Positions 7,780 to 17,059 of a DNA stretch of 64,000 nucleotides are shown here, piece after piece. Positions within the stretch are counted from its first letter, which is position 1. Every line of letters starts with the position of its first letter. The DNA is taken from positions 806,001-870,000 of the forward strand of contig NZ_CP073115.1 of assembly GCF_024205705.1 (NCBI RefSeq), given 5' to 3'. Position numbers and translations under genes: made by a program. Origin of the DNA: Neisseria subflava (GTDB lineage: Bacteria; Pseudomonadota; Gammaproteobacteria; Burkholderiales; Neisseriaceae). The notes under the pieces were generated by a model. That model was not told the origin of the DNA and ran no database searches. It saw only the letters and a program-made list of their open reading frames with translations.

Positions 7780-9573
7780 ATGAAAAACATACGGAATTTC
7801 TCCATTATTGCCCACATCGACCACGGCAAATCGACGCTTGCCGACCGTTTTATCCAATACTGCGGCGGTTTGGATTTGCGCGAAATGAGTACGCAGGTGC
7901 TCGATTCCATGGACATCGAAAAAGAGCGCGGCATTACCATTAAAGCGCAAACCGCCGCGCTCAACTATAAAGCACGCGACGGGCAGGTGTATCAGCTCAA
8001 CCTGATTGATACTCCGGGACACGTCGACTTTTCTTACGAAGTCTCCCGTTCGCTGTCTGCCTGCGAAGGCGCGCTTTTGGTCGTTGACGCATCGCAAGGC
8101 GTGGAAGCGCAAACCGTGGCGAACTGCTATACCGCGATTGATTTGGGTGTGGAAGTTGTGCCTGTTTTGAACAAAATTGACTTGCCTGCCGCAGAACCCG
8201 AGCGCGTGGAGCAGGAAATTGAAGACATCATCGGCATTGATGCCGTTGGTGCGGTGCAATGTTCTGCTAAAAGCGGCATTGGTGTGGAAGATGTTTTGGA
8301 AGAAATCGTTGCCAAAATCCCTGCGCCGACCGGCGATGAAAATGCGCCGTTGCAAGCAGTTATTGTCGATTCATGGTTTGACAACTACGTCGGCGTGGTT
8401 ATGCTGATTCGTGTGAAAAACGGCATCATCAAGCTGAAAGACAAAGTGCGCTTTATGAGCACCAAGGCGGAAACGCAGGTTGAGCAGCTGGGTGTTTTTA
8501 CGCCGAAATCAGTTCAAAAACAAGAACTTAAAGCCGGTGAAGTAGGCTTTTTGATTACCGGTGTGAAAGAATTGGGTCAGGCGAAAGTCGGCGATACGGT
8601 TACGTTGGTTGCCAACCCCGCTTCTGAGCCGCTGCCCGGCTTCCAAGAAGTACAAAGCCAAGTATTTGCCGGCCTTTATCCCGTGGAAAGTCACGACTAC
8701 GAAGCCTTGCGTGACGCTTTGGAAAAATTGCAGCTGAACGATGCTTCGTTGAAATTTGAGCCTGAGGTTTCCCAAGCATTGGGCTTCGGCTTCCGTTGCG
8801 GCTTCTTGGGTCTGTTGCACTTGGAAATCGTGCAGGAACGTTTGGAACGCGAGTTCGACATGGACTTGATTACCACTGCGCCGACGGTGGTTTACGAAGT
8901 CGTGTTGAAGAACGGCGAGAAAATCGAAGTTGAAAACCCGTCCAAACTGCCTGAAATCAGTACCATCGAAACCATTCTTGAGCCGATTATCACTGCGACT
9001 ATTCTTGTACCTCAGGAGTACGTCGGCAACGTCATGACTTTGTGTAACCAAAAGCGCGGCGTGCAGGTCAATATGCAGTACATGGGCCGTCAAGTCATGC
9101 TGACTTATGATTTGCCGATGAACGAAGTCGTAATGGATTTCTTCGATAAGCTTAAATCGACTTCGCGCGGCTATGCTTCGTTGGACTACCATTTCAAAGA
9201 GTTCCAACCGTCTGATTTGATTAAGCTCGACATTATGGTCAACGGCGAAAAAGTCGATGCTCTGAGTCTGATTGTCCACCGACAAAGCGCCGTTCACCGA
9301 GGTCGCGAGCTGGCATCAAAAATGCGCGAACTGATTCCGCGCCAGATGTTCGACATCGCCGTCCAAGCCGCCATCGGCAGCCAGATTATCGCCCGCGAAA
9401 ACGTCAAAGCCCTGCGTAAAAACGTTTTGGCGAAATGTTACGGCGGCGATATTACGCGTAAGAAAAAACTTCTCGAAAAACAAAAAGCAGGTAAGCGCCG
9501 CATGAAACAAGTGGGCAATGTGGAAATCCCGCAAAGCGCGTTCTTGGCTATTCTGCAAGTGAGTGATAAATAA
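7780..9573 (+). CDS. lepA: elongation factor 4 (LepA), ribosome-associated GTPase
   Basis: A 597-residue translational GTPase of normal length. G1 is AHIDHGKST near residue 11, with RGITIKAQ as the switch I region, DTPGH as G3 and NKIDLP as G4. The C-terminal LepA-specific domain ends with KAGKRRMKQVGNVEIPQSAF. The protein acts on ribosomes, where it is linked to back-translocation and initiation or assembly. The stop codon overlaps the lepB start (TAATG), so the two genes are translationally coupled, the classical lepA-lepB operon. Confidence 0.98.
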   Translation: MKNIRNFSIIAHIDHGKSTLADRFIQYCGGLDLREMSTQVLDSMDIEKERGITIKAQTAALNYKARDGQVYQLNLIDTPGHVDFSYEVSRSLSACEGALLVVDASQGVEAQTVANCYTAIDLGVEVVPVLNKIDLPAAEPERVEQEIEDIIGIDAVGAVQCSAKSGIGVEDVLEEIVAKIPAPTGDENAPLQAVIVDSWFDNYVGVVMLIRVKNGIIKLKDKVRFMSTKAETQVEQLGVFTPKSVQKQELKAGEVGFLITGVKELGQAKVGDTVTLVANPASEPLPGFQEVQSQVFAGLYPVESHDYEALRDALEKLQLNDASLKFEPEVSQALGFGFRCGFLGLLHLEIVQERLEREFDMDLITTAPTVVYEVVLKNGEKIEVENPSKLPEISTIETILEPIITATILVPQEYVGNVMTLCNQKRGVQVNMQYMGRQVMLTYDLPMNEVVMDFFDKLKSTSRGYASLDYHFKEFQPSDLIKLDIMVNGEKVDALSLIVHRQSAVHRGRELASKMRELIPRQMFDIAVQAAIGSQIIARENVKALRKNVLAKCYGGDITRKKKLLEKQKAGKRRMKQVGNVEIPQSAFLAILQVSDK

Positions 9574-10592
9574 TGAGTATAAATCTGACTTTAGGCGCAA
9601 TCGTTGTACTGCTGGCCGGCTTGGTCCTCAACTTCAAAAGCAGCAAAGAGCGTCAGGAAAACGGCGAATGGAGCTCCGGCCTGCAATGGAGTTATCTCTT
9701 GTGCATGGTCGGCGTATTCGGCATTTTGTCCGAATTTATGAGCTTTACCGCCGTATTGCTGGTGTTTGTCGTGTTTACTGGTATTGTTTGGGCAATCCAT
9801 AAAGGCCGTCTGAAAAAAAGTGAGACCGGCGAAGACAATGCGCATTTTACCGACTACATGGGCGGCTTTTTTCCCATCATCTTGGTTATCTTTGTGTTGC
9901 GCAGCTTTATTGCCGAGCCGTTCCAAATTCCGTCCAGTTCCATGCGTCCGGGCTTGGTCAAAGGCGATTTTATCTTGGTGAACAAATTCTCTTACGGTAT
10001 CCGCCTGCCGATTTTGAATAAGGTCATTATCCCTGTTGGCAATATTGCACGAGGCGATGTCGTGGTGTTCAATTACCCACTTCAGCCTGAGATGAATTAC
10101 ATCAAGCGTATCGTCGGTATTCCGGGCGATGTTGTGGAATATCGTGATAAGGTTTTGACTGTTAACGGTGAAATTATTCCCGAAAAACCAAACGGCAATT
10201 ATCAATACGCAGATGATACCGATCCATCTATGATTCATACGCTTGAGCGTTTTCAGACGGCCTTGAACGGCAAAAACTTTGATGTGGTCAAAGAAGCCGG
10301 TCAGCCTTCCGTATCCATTGCTGTATTGAACAAATACACCTCCGAAGTGATGCCTGAAAGCAATTACTCGCTTGAAACAAGCGGTTTGGAAAATTGCGAA
10401 TACGCAGAAGACGGCAATGGCTTTATCTGTAAAGTTCCTGAAGGCCGTTATTTCGCGATGGGCGACAACCGCGACAACAGCGCCGACTCCCGTTATTGGG
10501 GATTTGTCGATGACAAGTTGATTGTTGGTAAAGCCTTCTTTGTTTGGATGAACTTTGGCGAATTCAGCCGTATCGGTACCAGCATCCAATAA
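9573..10592 (+). CDS. lepB: signal peptidase I
   Basis: Inner-membrane enzyme that cleaves signal peptides from exported proteins. Two hydrophobic segments (about 5-20 and 41-74) precede a third near 99-113 and the periplasmic catalytic domain. The nucleophile is Ser123 in SSSMRPG and the general base is Lys178 in NYIKRIVGIPGD. The GDNRDNSADSRYWG box is intact. At 339 residues it is of ordinary size. Two uptake sequences lie inside the reading frame, at 9805-9814 (encoding GRLK) and near 10252. Confidence 0.97.
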   Translation: MSINLTLGAIVVLLAGLVLNFKSSKERQENGEWSSGLQWSYLLCMVGVFGILSEFMSFTAVLLVFVVFTGIVWAIHKGRLKKSETGEDNAHFTDYMGGFFPIILVIFVLRSFIAEPFQIPSSSMRPGLVKGDFILVNKFSYGIRLPILNKVIIPVGNIARGDVVVFNYPLQPEMNYIKRIVGIPGDVVEYRDKVLTVNGEIIPEKPNGNYQYADDTDPSMIHTLERFQTALNGKNFDVVKEAGQPSVSIAVLNKYTSEVMPESNYSLETSGLENCEYAEDGNGFICKVPEGRYFAMGDNRDNSADSRYWGFVDDKLIVGKAFFVWMNFGEFSRIGTSIQ

Positions 10593-10606
10593 GCAATAAA
10601 CAGATT

Positions 10607-10640
10607 AAAAGGCCGTCTGAAATTTTTCAGACGGCCTTTT
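10607..10640. terminator. bidirectional terminator between lepB and the DMT exporter
   Basis: Sixteen-base arms (10607-10622 and 10625-10640) contain paired uptake sequences between convergent genes. Confidence 0.85.
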
Positions 10641-10646
10641 TTGTAT

Positions 10647-11525
10647 CTATTTTTTGTCTTTTAACGAACCTAAATAAATTGCCAATAAAGTCAAAGTGGC
10701 ACCGCTCCATTGGATGGTATTAATCGGTTTATCCAGCCAGAAATAATCGATTAACATAGCGGCGACTGGTTCGGAGAGTAGTAGGAGACCGGTCAGTGAC
10801 AAGGATAAAAGCGGGATGGCGTAAGCAATCAATGCCCAAGCGAAGCATTGCATAACGATGCCGTAGATGGAGACTAGAATCACATCGTTTAAAGTCTTAG
10901 GATATAGATGGGCGGCATCGAATAGCAATGATGGGATGACCAGTGCCATTGCTCCGCCTAAGCTTAAAATCATCATCAGCGGAAACAAACCGACTTTTTC
11001 CTGCTCATGGGTTTTGCGTACGAAAACCATAGACAGGGCCAGCATGGCGCCGGATACTACGCCGCTGACAAATCCCCATGCGGCGTTGTCGTTATGACCG
11101 AACTCCGGGCTGCCGATCAAGGCTACGCCTATGGTGGCCAATATCAAACTTAAAATTTGTAAGGTACTTAGGCGTTCCGAATAAAAGAAGAAGCCGATGG
11201 CGGCTAAAAAGAAAATCTGCAGGCTGTTGAGTAAGGTTGAAATGCCGGGGCCTACGGCGTGAATGCTTTCGTGCCAAAGGGCGAGGTCGAATGCGAGGAA
11301 AACGCCGGATAAGATTGCGTAGCCAACCGTTTTTCTTTTTGTGGGCATTTTTTGTCTGAAAAAACGCCCGAGCAGGAAGAATATAGGGGCGGCAATCAGC
11401 AGGCGCCAGAATGCGATGGCGTAAGAGCCGACATCGACAAATTTGACGATCAAACTGCCCAAGCCGAAGACGACGCAGCCGACGACTAGCAGGGGCGCTG
11501 CATAATTTCCCGAACGTGTGTTCAT
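10647..11525 (-). CDS. EamA/DMT-family transporter, ten transmembrane helices
   Basis: A 292-residue very hydrophobic protein with two EamA repeats and about ten helices. Typical features are VGCVVFGLGSLIVKF at the N terminus, the FLAFDLALWHESIHAVGP segment and LLSLSLTGLLLLSEPVAAMLIDY in the second repeat. Members export amino acids or other metabolites from the cytoplasm; the substrate here cannot be told. The ATG at 11525 has GGAG seven bases upstream and is preferred over an in-frame TTG at 11537. It is convergent with lepB. Confidence 0.85.
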   Translation of the reverse strand: MNTRSGNYAAPLLVVGCVVFGLGSLIVKFVDVGSYAIAFWRLLIAAPIFFLLGRFFRQKMPTKRKTVGYAILSGVFLAFDLALWHESIHAVGPGISTLLNSLQIFFLAAIGFFFYSERLSTLQILSLILATIGVALIGSPEFGHNDNAAWGFVSGVVSGAMLALSMVFVRKTHEQEKVGLFPLMMILSLGGAMALVIPSLLFDAAHLYPKTLNDVILVSIYGIVMQCFAWALIAYAIPLLSLSLTGLLLLSEPVAAMLIDYFWLDKPINTIQWSGATLTLLAIYLGSLKDKK

Positions 11526-11623
11526 CGGCTTCTCCAAGAATTAAATGAAGACGATTATTCCATAAAATATAGCTGGGGCGTTAATGATAAATAGTGGTAA
11601 GCCAAGATAAAGGGTTTATGATG

Positions 11624-11657
11624 AAAGGCCGTCTGAAAACTGTTTCAGACGGCCTTT
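11624..11657. terminator. uptake-sequence hairpin upstream of the carbonic anhydrase-like gene
   Basis: AAAGGCCGTCTGAA and its complement form a stem at 11624-11657. It sits in the intergenic space between divergent genes, so its role as terminator is doubtful. Another single uptake sequence is near 11718. Confidence 0.4.
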
Positions 11658-11763
11658 TGATGATTTTCTGGCTTGATTTCGTATTGTTGTAGTATAAAAT
11701 CGTTTTACGCCGTGTTTTCAGACGGCCCGATCAGTTTTGGTTTTGAGAAAAGGATTATTGGAA

Positions 11764-12303
11764 ATGGCAAACCCTATTCGTGCGTTTTTGGATTATGTGC
11801 CGTCGGTTGATGAGTCTTGTTTTGTAGATGAGACTTCGGTAGTGATTGGCGAAGTGTCGCTGGCGGAAGATGTATCGATTTGGCCTTATGCCGTATTGCG
11901 CGGCGATGTGAACAGTATTTCTATCGGCAAACGCAGTAATGTGCAGGACGGCAGCGTTTTGCATGTGTCGCATAAGAATGCGGCGAAGCCTGACGGTTCG
12001 CCTTTGATTATCGGCGATGATGTGACGATTGGGCATAAGGTCATGTTGCATGGCTGCCGAATTGGGAATCGTGTGTTGGTGGGCATGGGGTCGATTATTT
12101 TAGACGATACGGTTGTCGAGGATGATGTGATGATAGGCGCGGGCAGTTTGGTGCCGCCGCGCAAACGTTTGGAAAGCGGTTTTTTATACGTCGGCTCGCC
12201 TGTGAAACAAGTGCGTCCGCTGACGGATGAGGAAAAGGAATTTTTGACGTATTCGTCCGCGCATTATGTTCGCTTGTCCGGCCAGCATAAAATTTCAAAA
12301 TAA
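11764..12303 (+). CDS. gamma carbonic anhydrase-like hexapeptide-repeat protein
   Basis: A 179-residue left-handed beta-helix protein. Hexapeptide turns run through VVIGEVSLAEDVSIWPYAVLR, and the gamma-class zinc histidines are in VLHVSH and TIGHKVMLHG. Family members bind a metal at trimer interfaces, and many (YrdA/CaiE/PaaY type) have weak or unknown activity. The ATG at 11764 is preferred because GGAT/GGAA sites precede it. The upstream TTG at 11737 is less likely. It is followed after 14 bases by maf, so the two are probably cotranscribed. Confidence 0.87.
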   Translation: MANPIRAFLDYVPSVDESCFVDETSVVIGEVSLAEDVSIWPYAVLRGDVNSISIGKRSNVQDGSVLHVSHKNAAKPDGSPLIIGDDVTIGHKVMLHGCRIGNRVLVGMGSIILDDTVVEDDVMIGAGSLVPPRKRLESGFLYVGSPVKQVRPLTDEEKEFLTYSSAHYVRLSGQHKISK

Positions 12304-12317
12304 GGAAACCCAATACA

Positions 12318-12917
12318 ATGAACGCAATTTATCTGGCTTCGGGCAGTCCACGCCGTCGTGAGATTTTGGAGAATTTGGGTTTCACGGTACGCCGCCTTCC
12401 TGCAGATATTGATGAAACCCCTAAAGAAAGCGAAGCCGCAGTAGAGTATGTGCGCCGTATGGCCTGTGAGAAAAATCAGGCAGCGGTGGCGCAATGGTTT
12501 GCTGCTCATAATCAAGAACCTGAGTTTGCTGTATTGACGGCGGATACGACGGTGGCGGATGGTGCGGTTATTTTGGGTAAACCGGAGTCCGAGGCCGATG
12601 CGGTCGATATGCTGGAACGCTTGTCGGGACGGACGCATCAAGTGCTGACGGCTGTATGCGTTTATTGGCAAGGTGTGCGCCATGATGTGGTGCAGACGAG
12701 CGAAGTGCGCTTTAAAACGTTGACGGCTGAGGAGATTGCAGCCTATGTTGCCAGCGGTGAGCCGATGGACAAAGCCGGTGCGTATGGGATTCAGGGTTTG
12801 GGCGGCGTATTTGTCGAGCATTTGCAGGGCAGTTTTACCGGCGTGATGGGTTTGCCGGTTTATGAGACCGCGCAACTACTGAAATCTTTGGGTTTGGAAG
12901 CGCCTCCGTTTGCTTAA
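12318..12917 (+). CDS. maf: Maf-family nucleoside triphosphate pyrophosphatase
   Basis: A 199-residue Maf/Ham1-fold enzyme that hydrolyses non-canonical or excess NTPs to monophosphates. The signature LASGSPRRREIL lies at residues 5-16, followed by the conserved MACEKNQAA and LTADTTVADG segments with the catalytic Asp. The KAGAYGIQGLGGVFV block is diagnostic. It resembles the dTTP/UTP subgroup (YhdE type), though the subgroup is inferred. It follows the carbonic anhydrase-like gene and precedes rsmA. Confidence 0.93.
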   Translation: MNAIYLASGSPRRREILENLGFTVRRLPADIDETPKESEAAVEYVRRMACEKNQAAVAQWFAAHNQEPEFAVLTADTTVADGAVILGKPESEADAVDMLERLSGRTHQVLTAVCVYWQGVRHDVVQTSEVRFKTLTAEEIAAYVASGEPMDKAGAYGIQGLGGVFVEHLQGSFTGVMGLPVYETAQLLKSLGLEAPPFA

Positions 12918-13005
12918 AATTAGGCAAATGCCGTCTGAAAGCGTGCCGACAAAAACGCTTGTTTCAGTTACAATACTGCCTTAAACAGCTTGCTTGAAGA
13001 AAGAT

Positions 13006-13785
13006 ATGAAAGAACATAAGGCCCGGAAACGCTTCGGGCAGAATTTTTTGCAGGATACGCGGATTATTAGCGATATTGTCAACGCGGTCAGACCGCAGCC
13101 CGATGATATCGTGATTGAAATCGGCCCTGGCTTGGCCGCCATTACCGAGCCTTTGGCGAAAAAACTCAACTGCCTGCATGTTTGCGAAATCGACCGCGAC
13201 ATCGTACGCCGTCTGAAAACCTTGCCGTTTGCAGATAAATTGGTGATATACGAAGGCGATGTATTGCAGTTTGATTTCAACAGCATTGAAGGCAAGAAAA
13301 AAATTGTCGGCAATCTGCCGTACAATATTTCCACGCCGCTTTTGTTCCGATTAAGCGAAGTGGCAGACGATGTGATCGATATGCACTTTATGCTGCAGAA
13401 AGAAGTGGTCGAACGCATGGTGGCGCAGCCGAAAACCAACGACTATGGCCGTCTGGGCGTAATGCTGCAATATTTCTTCGATATGGAAATGTTGATTGAA
13501 GTACCACCCGAGTCCTTTGATCCTGCGCCGAAAGTGGATTCGGCCGTCGTGCGCATGATTCCGGTGAAACACCGCATCGGTAAAGCGGAAGATTTTGAAC
13601 ATTTTGCCAAACTGGTGAAACTGGCTTTCCATCAACGCCGCAAAACCATACGCAATAATTTGAAGGAACTTGCCGGCGATGATGACTTGCAGGCAGTCGG
13701 TATCAATCCGCAGGATAGGGCAGAACACATTGCCGCTGAGAAATATGTGGAATTGAGCAATTATCTGGTTCAAAAGGCCGTCTGA
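13006..13785 (+). CDS. rsmA: 16S rRNA dimethyladenosine transferase
   Basis: Methylates the two adjacent adenosines in the 3' terminal helix of 16S rRNA during 30S maturation. The start at ATG 13006 gives MKEHKARKRFGQNFL and 259 residues, the known neisserial length. An upstream in-frame TTG is not needed. SAM motif I is EIGPGLAAIT and the adenine-site motif IV is NLPYNIS. The last three codons and stop (AAG GCC GTC TGA) are themselves an uptake sequence, so the gene ends inside a DUS. The older symbol is ksgA. Confidence 0.97.
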   Translation: MKEHKARKRFGQNFLQDTRIISDIVNAVRPQPDDIVIEIGPGLAAITEPLAKKLNCLHVCEIDRDIVRRLKTLPFADKLVIYEGDVLQFDFNSIEGKKKIVGNLPYNISTPLLFRLSEVADDVIDMHFMLQKEVVERMVAQPKTNDYGRLGVMLQYFFDMEMLIEVPPESFDPAPKVDSAVVRMIPVKHRIGKAEDFEHFAKLVKLAFHQRRKTIRNNLKELAGDDDLQAVGINPQDRAEHIAAEKYVELSNYLVQKAV

Positions 13786-13792
13786 AACAGTG

Positions 13793-14116
13793 ATGGCAAT
13801 TTTTAAGCAACCTCCTATTCAATGGGGGTTTCTGGGTGATTCATATTTGTGGCGCGAGTTGGCGCAGTATTTTTCCGGTAAGGATATGCCGCCTGAGCGG
13901 CACCGTTTTGAAGCGGCAATTATCGGCGCAGTTTGGGTATTGACTGGGTATCGTCTCGATAGGGAAGAGCAATTTAAAGTCAATCGGTACAATCAAGGCG
14001 GAATCTCCGGCGGCATAGTCAGTTGCCGCTTTTGGCTGGAAACGGCTATTCCTTTGCTTTGGCAGCGGCAATCGCAACTCAAGCCCCGAAAATTTTGGCA
14101 GTTTGGAAAGAAATAA
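13793..14116 (+). CDS. small conserved hypothetical protein
   Basis: A 107-residue protein starting at ATG 13793, just after an alternative GTG. It is rich in aromatic and basic residues (QWGFLGDSYLWRELAQYF, SCRFWLETAIPLLWQRQ). It has no clear signal peptide and no recognisable domain. It lies seven bases after rsmA, and its stop codon overlaps the ATG of the ABC transporter ATPase gene (TAATG), so it is likely a real coupled gene. Function is unknown. Confidence 0.6.
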   Translation: MAIFKQPPIQWGFLGDSYLWRELAQYFSGKDMPPERHRFEAAIIGAVWVLTGYRLDREEQFKVNRYNQGGISGGIVSCRFWLETAIPLLWQRQSQLKPRKFWQFGKK

Positions 14117-14844
14117 TGATTAAATTCAAAAATGTACACAAACATTTTAAAGATTTGCACGTTATCAACGGCGTGAATCTGGAAGTCAAGCAAGGCGAGG
14201 TGGTCGTTGTATGCGGTCCTTCAGGCAGTGGCAAATCGACGCTGATTCGTACGGTAAACCAACTCGAGCGCATTGAAAGTGGCGAGATTTGGGTGGACGG
14301 CATCAATGTTGCCGATCCGAAAACCGATTTGAACAAAGTGCGCGAAGAAGTGGGCTTTGTGTTCCAAGGGTTCAATCTGTATCCGCATTTGACTGTCTTG
14401 GAAAACATTATTCTTTCTCCGATGAAAGTGAAAAACCAAAGCCGTGAAGAGGCAGAAAAGAAAGCAATGGAGCTTTTAGAGCGTGTCGGCTTGGCACATA
14501 AAAAAGACGCGCTGCCCGGCCAGCTTTCCGGCGGTCAGCAGCAGCGTGTGGCGATTGCACGCGGTTTGGCGATGGAGCCGCGCGTGATGTTGTTTGACGA
14601 GCCGACTTCCGCTCTTGACCCTGAAATGGTCGGCGAAGTATTAAAAGTGATGAAAGACTTGGCGGAAAGCGGCATGACCATGATGTGTGTGACCCATGAG
14701 ATGGGTTTTGCACGCGAAGTTGCCGACCGTGTGATTTTTGTCGATAAAGGCCAGATTCTGGAAGATGAAACGCCGGAAGAGTTTTTTACCAATCCGAAAC
14801 ACGAGCGTGCCAAACAATTCCTGCAACAGGTGATGACACATTAA
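14116..14844 (+). CDS. glnQ: polar amino acid ABC transporter ATP-binding protein
   Basis: A 242-residue ABC ATPase of the GlnQ/HisP class. Walker A is GPSGSGKST, the Q loop is VFQGFNLYPHLTVLENI, the signature is LSGGQQQRV and Walker B is VMLFDEPTSALDPE. The C terminus FFTNPKHERAKQFLQQV is typical of polar amino acid importers. It starts at the ATG overlapping the stop of the preceding small gene. No permease or binding protein is adjacent, so its membrane partner must be encoded elsewhere. The symbol denotes the family rather than a proven glutamine substrate. Confidence 0.9.
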   Translation: MIKFKNVHKHFKDLHVINGVNLEVKQGEVVVVCGPSGSGKSTLIRTVNQLERIESGEIWVDGINVADPKTDLNKVREEVGFVFQGFNLYPHLTVLENIILSPMKVKNQSREEAEKKAMELLERVGLAHKKDALPGQLSGGQQQRVAIARGLAMEPRVMLFDEPTSALDPEMVGEVLKVMKDLAESGMTMMCVTHEMGFAREVADRVIFVDKGQILEDETPEEFFTNPKHERAKQFLQQVMTH

Positions 14845-14850
14845 ACTCAG

Positions 14851-14872
14851 GCCGTCTGAAATTTCAGACGGC
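14851..14872 (+). terminator. uptake-sequence hairpin after glnQ
   Basis: GCCGTCTGAAA and TTTCAGACGGC abut with no spacer, forming a palindrome seven bases after the stop. Confidence 0.6.
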
Positions 14873-14907
14873 ATGATCGGTTTGAATGATTTTGAAAGTT
14901 GAACATT

Positions 14908-15267
14908 ATGTATTTTGTTGACCGTACTGCTGTCGTGTTGAAACCGACCGCCCGTTTTTTGGAATGGTTGAAATCCTCCGATGAGAATATGCCCGATTTG
15001 ACCATCGAGCAACTGCGCACCAACTGTTCCGTATTCCTGGTGCCGCAATTTGACGAACCCGAATCCGTTATTTCCTATTTTGACGAACGCTACCAGCAGA
15101 TTTTTGAAGCCGAATTGGCAGGCTGGGACATCGATAAAAGCAAATGGCCGCAAGACATGAGCCTGAAGGCTTTTTGGGAATTCTTCGATACCGAAATCCA
15201 CGATATGGTTTTGGATATGGAAGAGGCGGAATTGAACATTACGCCTGTTTTCGACAATATGATGTAA
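14908..15267 (+). CDS. conserved hypothetical acidic protein
   Basis: A 119-residue soluble, strongly acidic protein starting MYFVDRTAVVLKPT. It has predicted helices throughout and no signal peptide, cysteine motif or known domain that I recognise. The C terminus is rich in Glu, Asp and Met (HDMVLDMEEAELN). It stands alone after the glnQ terminator. The next gene starts four bases after its stop, so the two may be coexpressed. Function is unknown. Confidence 0.65.
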   Translation: MYFVDRTAVVLKPTARFLEWLKSSDENMPDLTIEQLRTNCSVFLVPQFDEPESVISYFDERYQQIFEAELAGWDIDKSKWPQDMSLKAFWEFFDTEIHDMVLDMEEAELNITPVFDNMM

Positions 15268-15271
15268 AGCC

Positions 15272-15724
15272 GTGCGAAGTTTTCAGACGGCCTTAAAGCC
15301 CTCGCGTTCTTTGAAAATTCTGATTGTCTTCTTACACCTTTCGGCGTTGGCCGTATGCCTTGCCGAGTTTTACGGCTGGATGATGTGGCTGGGTTTGGCG
15401 ACGTTGGCCGGCAGTTTTGCCTATGCTTGGCGCAGCGTTAATTTTCACGCTCAAAATGCGGTCAGAAAAATCATCATCGACCGCCAATACCGTGCGACGG
15501 TTTACTTGAATGGCGAAGAAGAGGGAAGAAGCGCGGTTTTGCAAGACAGCAGTATGTTGACGGTTTACGCTTTGTTTTTGCAATGGAATGTTGACGGAAA
15601 AATAGTCAAACACTGCATTTTGCCCGATATGGCCGACCGTGATGCCTACCGCCGTCTGAAAGTATGGGCACGCTGGTGTCGGGAAAAAGAAGACAAAGCA
15701 GAACTTGCGGCAGATATGGATTAA
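15272..15724 (+). CDS. YgfX-like membrane protein
   Basis: A 150-residue protein with two closely spaced hydrophobic segments (about 14-31 and 35-52) and a cytoplasmic tail. The N-terminal LKPSRSLKILIVFLHLSALAV and the tail motif CILPDMADRDAYRRLKVWARW fit the YgfX family, known in E. coli from the sdhE (ygfY)-ygfX pair. Translation would begin at GTG 15272, four bases after the preceding gene. An uptake sequence is embedded in codons 4-8. The family is a fair match, not certain. Confidence 0.6.
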   Translation: MRSFQTALKPSRSLKILIVFLHLSALAVCLAEFYGWMMWLGLATLAGSFAYAWRSVNFHAQNAVRKIIIDRQYRATVYLNGEEEGRSAVLQDSSMLTVYALFLQWNVDGKIVKHCILPDMADRDAYRRLKVWARWCREKEDKAELAADMD

Positions 15725-15762
15725 ACGGCTGTTTCAGACGGCCTTTTGAAGCGATCAATACA

Positions 15763-17046
15763 ATGAAAACATTACAAGACTGGCTTTCTCATTTGGAGAC
15801 TGCCCATAGTTCCGGCCTGATCGATATGGGTTTGGAGCGCGTGGGAGAAGTAAAAAAACGCATGAATTTGGTGCCGCAGTGTCCTGTCGTCGTGGTGGCG
15901 GGTACCAATGGCAAAGGCTCCGTATGCGCCTATTTGTCGCATATTTATAAAGAAGCCGGTTTTAAAGTCGGTACGCTGACCAGTCCGCACCTTCTGCGTT
16001 ACAACGAACGAATCGCCATCAACACTCAACCGGTTTCAGACGACCTGATTGTTTCCTCATTTGAGCGCATCGAAGCGGCACGCGGCGAAATTTCGCTGAC
16101 GTATTTTGAGTTTAATGCTTTGGCCGCCGTCGATATTTTCATGCGTGAAAATGTGGACGTCATGATTTTGGAAGTCGGTTTGGGCGGACGATTGGATGCC
16201 GTGAATGTATTCGATGGCGACTGTTCGGTCGTTACCAGCGTGGATTTGGACCATCAGGCATTTTTGGGCGATACCGTCGAGCAGGTCGGTTTTGAAAAAG
16301 CCGGGGTGTTCCGTAGCGGCAAACCAGCCGTGTGCGGTCAAAACCCTGCGCCTGAATCATTGGTCAAGCACGCAGAAGAAATTGGCGCAAAACTGTTGAT
16401 GGTTCAGCGAGATTTTGATTTTGCGTCAATGGAAAGCGTGCAGTGGAACTACCGCTTCCATCCGCAATCTTCAGACGGCCAAAGCCGTAACCGCAATTCT
16501 TTGCCGTTTCCTGCTTTGCGCGGTGCCTATCAGTTGTCCAATGCCGCGTGCGCACTGACTGTGTTGGAATGTTTGAACGAACAATTGCCGGTTGATATCG
16601 GCGCGATTAAACGCGGTTTGCTGTTGGTTGAGAATCCCGGACGTTTCCAAGTTTTACCCGGCCGTCCGCTGGTGGTCTTGGATGTCGGTCACAATCCGCA
16701 CGCAGCCCGTGCTTTGCGCCGCAGCCTGATTAACCTTGCCTTTGCCCAAAAACGTACCGCCGTATTCAGTATGTTGTCCGACAAAGATATTGATGGCGTG
16801 CTGGAAATCGTTAAAGACCAGTTTGACGAGTGGAATATCGCGCCTTTAGATGTGCCGCGCGGCATGACGGTAGAGGCTTTGCAGGCTAAACTGACTGAAC
16901 ACGGCATCGACAATGTAAATGTTTTTGAAACTGTCGCTGCTGCCTACCGCGCTGCTTTGGCGAAAGCAACCGAAAATGATAGAATCGTTGTTTTCGGCTC
17001 ATTCCATACTGTTGCCGATGTAATGGCTGTTTTGAAAGAACACTAA
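15763..17046 (+). CDS. folC: bifunctional folylpolyglutamate synthase/dihydrofolate synthase
   Basis: Makes dihydrofolate from dihydropteroate and adds glutamates to folates. The 427-residue Mur-ligase-fold protein has the P-loop VVAGTNGKGSV near residue 45. It continues with LTSPHLLRYNERI, TYFEFNALAA, EVGLGGRLDA, and the C-terminal domain motif LDVGHNPHAARAL. The ATG at 15763 gives the usual N terminus MKTLQDWLSHLE. The SPOR-domain gene tpc follows 13 bases on, as in gonococcus. Confidence 0.96.
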   Translation: MKTLQDWLSHLETAHSSGLIDMGLERVGEVKKRMNLVPQCPVVVVAGTNGKGSVCAYLSHIYKEAGFKVGTLTSPHLLRYNERIAINTQPVSDDLIVSSFERIEAARGEISLTYFEFNALAAVDIFMRENVDVMILEVGLGGRLDAVNVFDGDCSVVTSVDLDHQAFLGDTVEQVGFEKAGVFRSGKPAVCGQNPAPESLVKHAEEIGAKLLMVQRDFDFASMESVQWNYRFHPQSSDGQSRNRNSLPFPALRGAYQLSNAACALTVLECLNEQLPVDIGAIKRGLLLVENPGRFQVLPGRPLVVLDVGHNPHAARALRRSLINLAFAQKRTAVFSMLSDKDIDGVLEIVKDQFDEWNIAPLDVPRGMTVEALQAKLTEHGIDNVNVFETVAAAYRAALAKATENDRIVVFGSFHTVADVMAVLKEH

Positions 17047-17059
17047 CGAGGAAATTATC

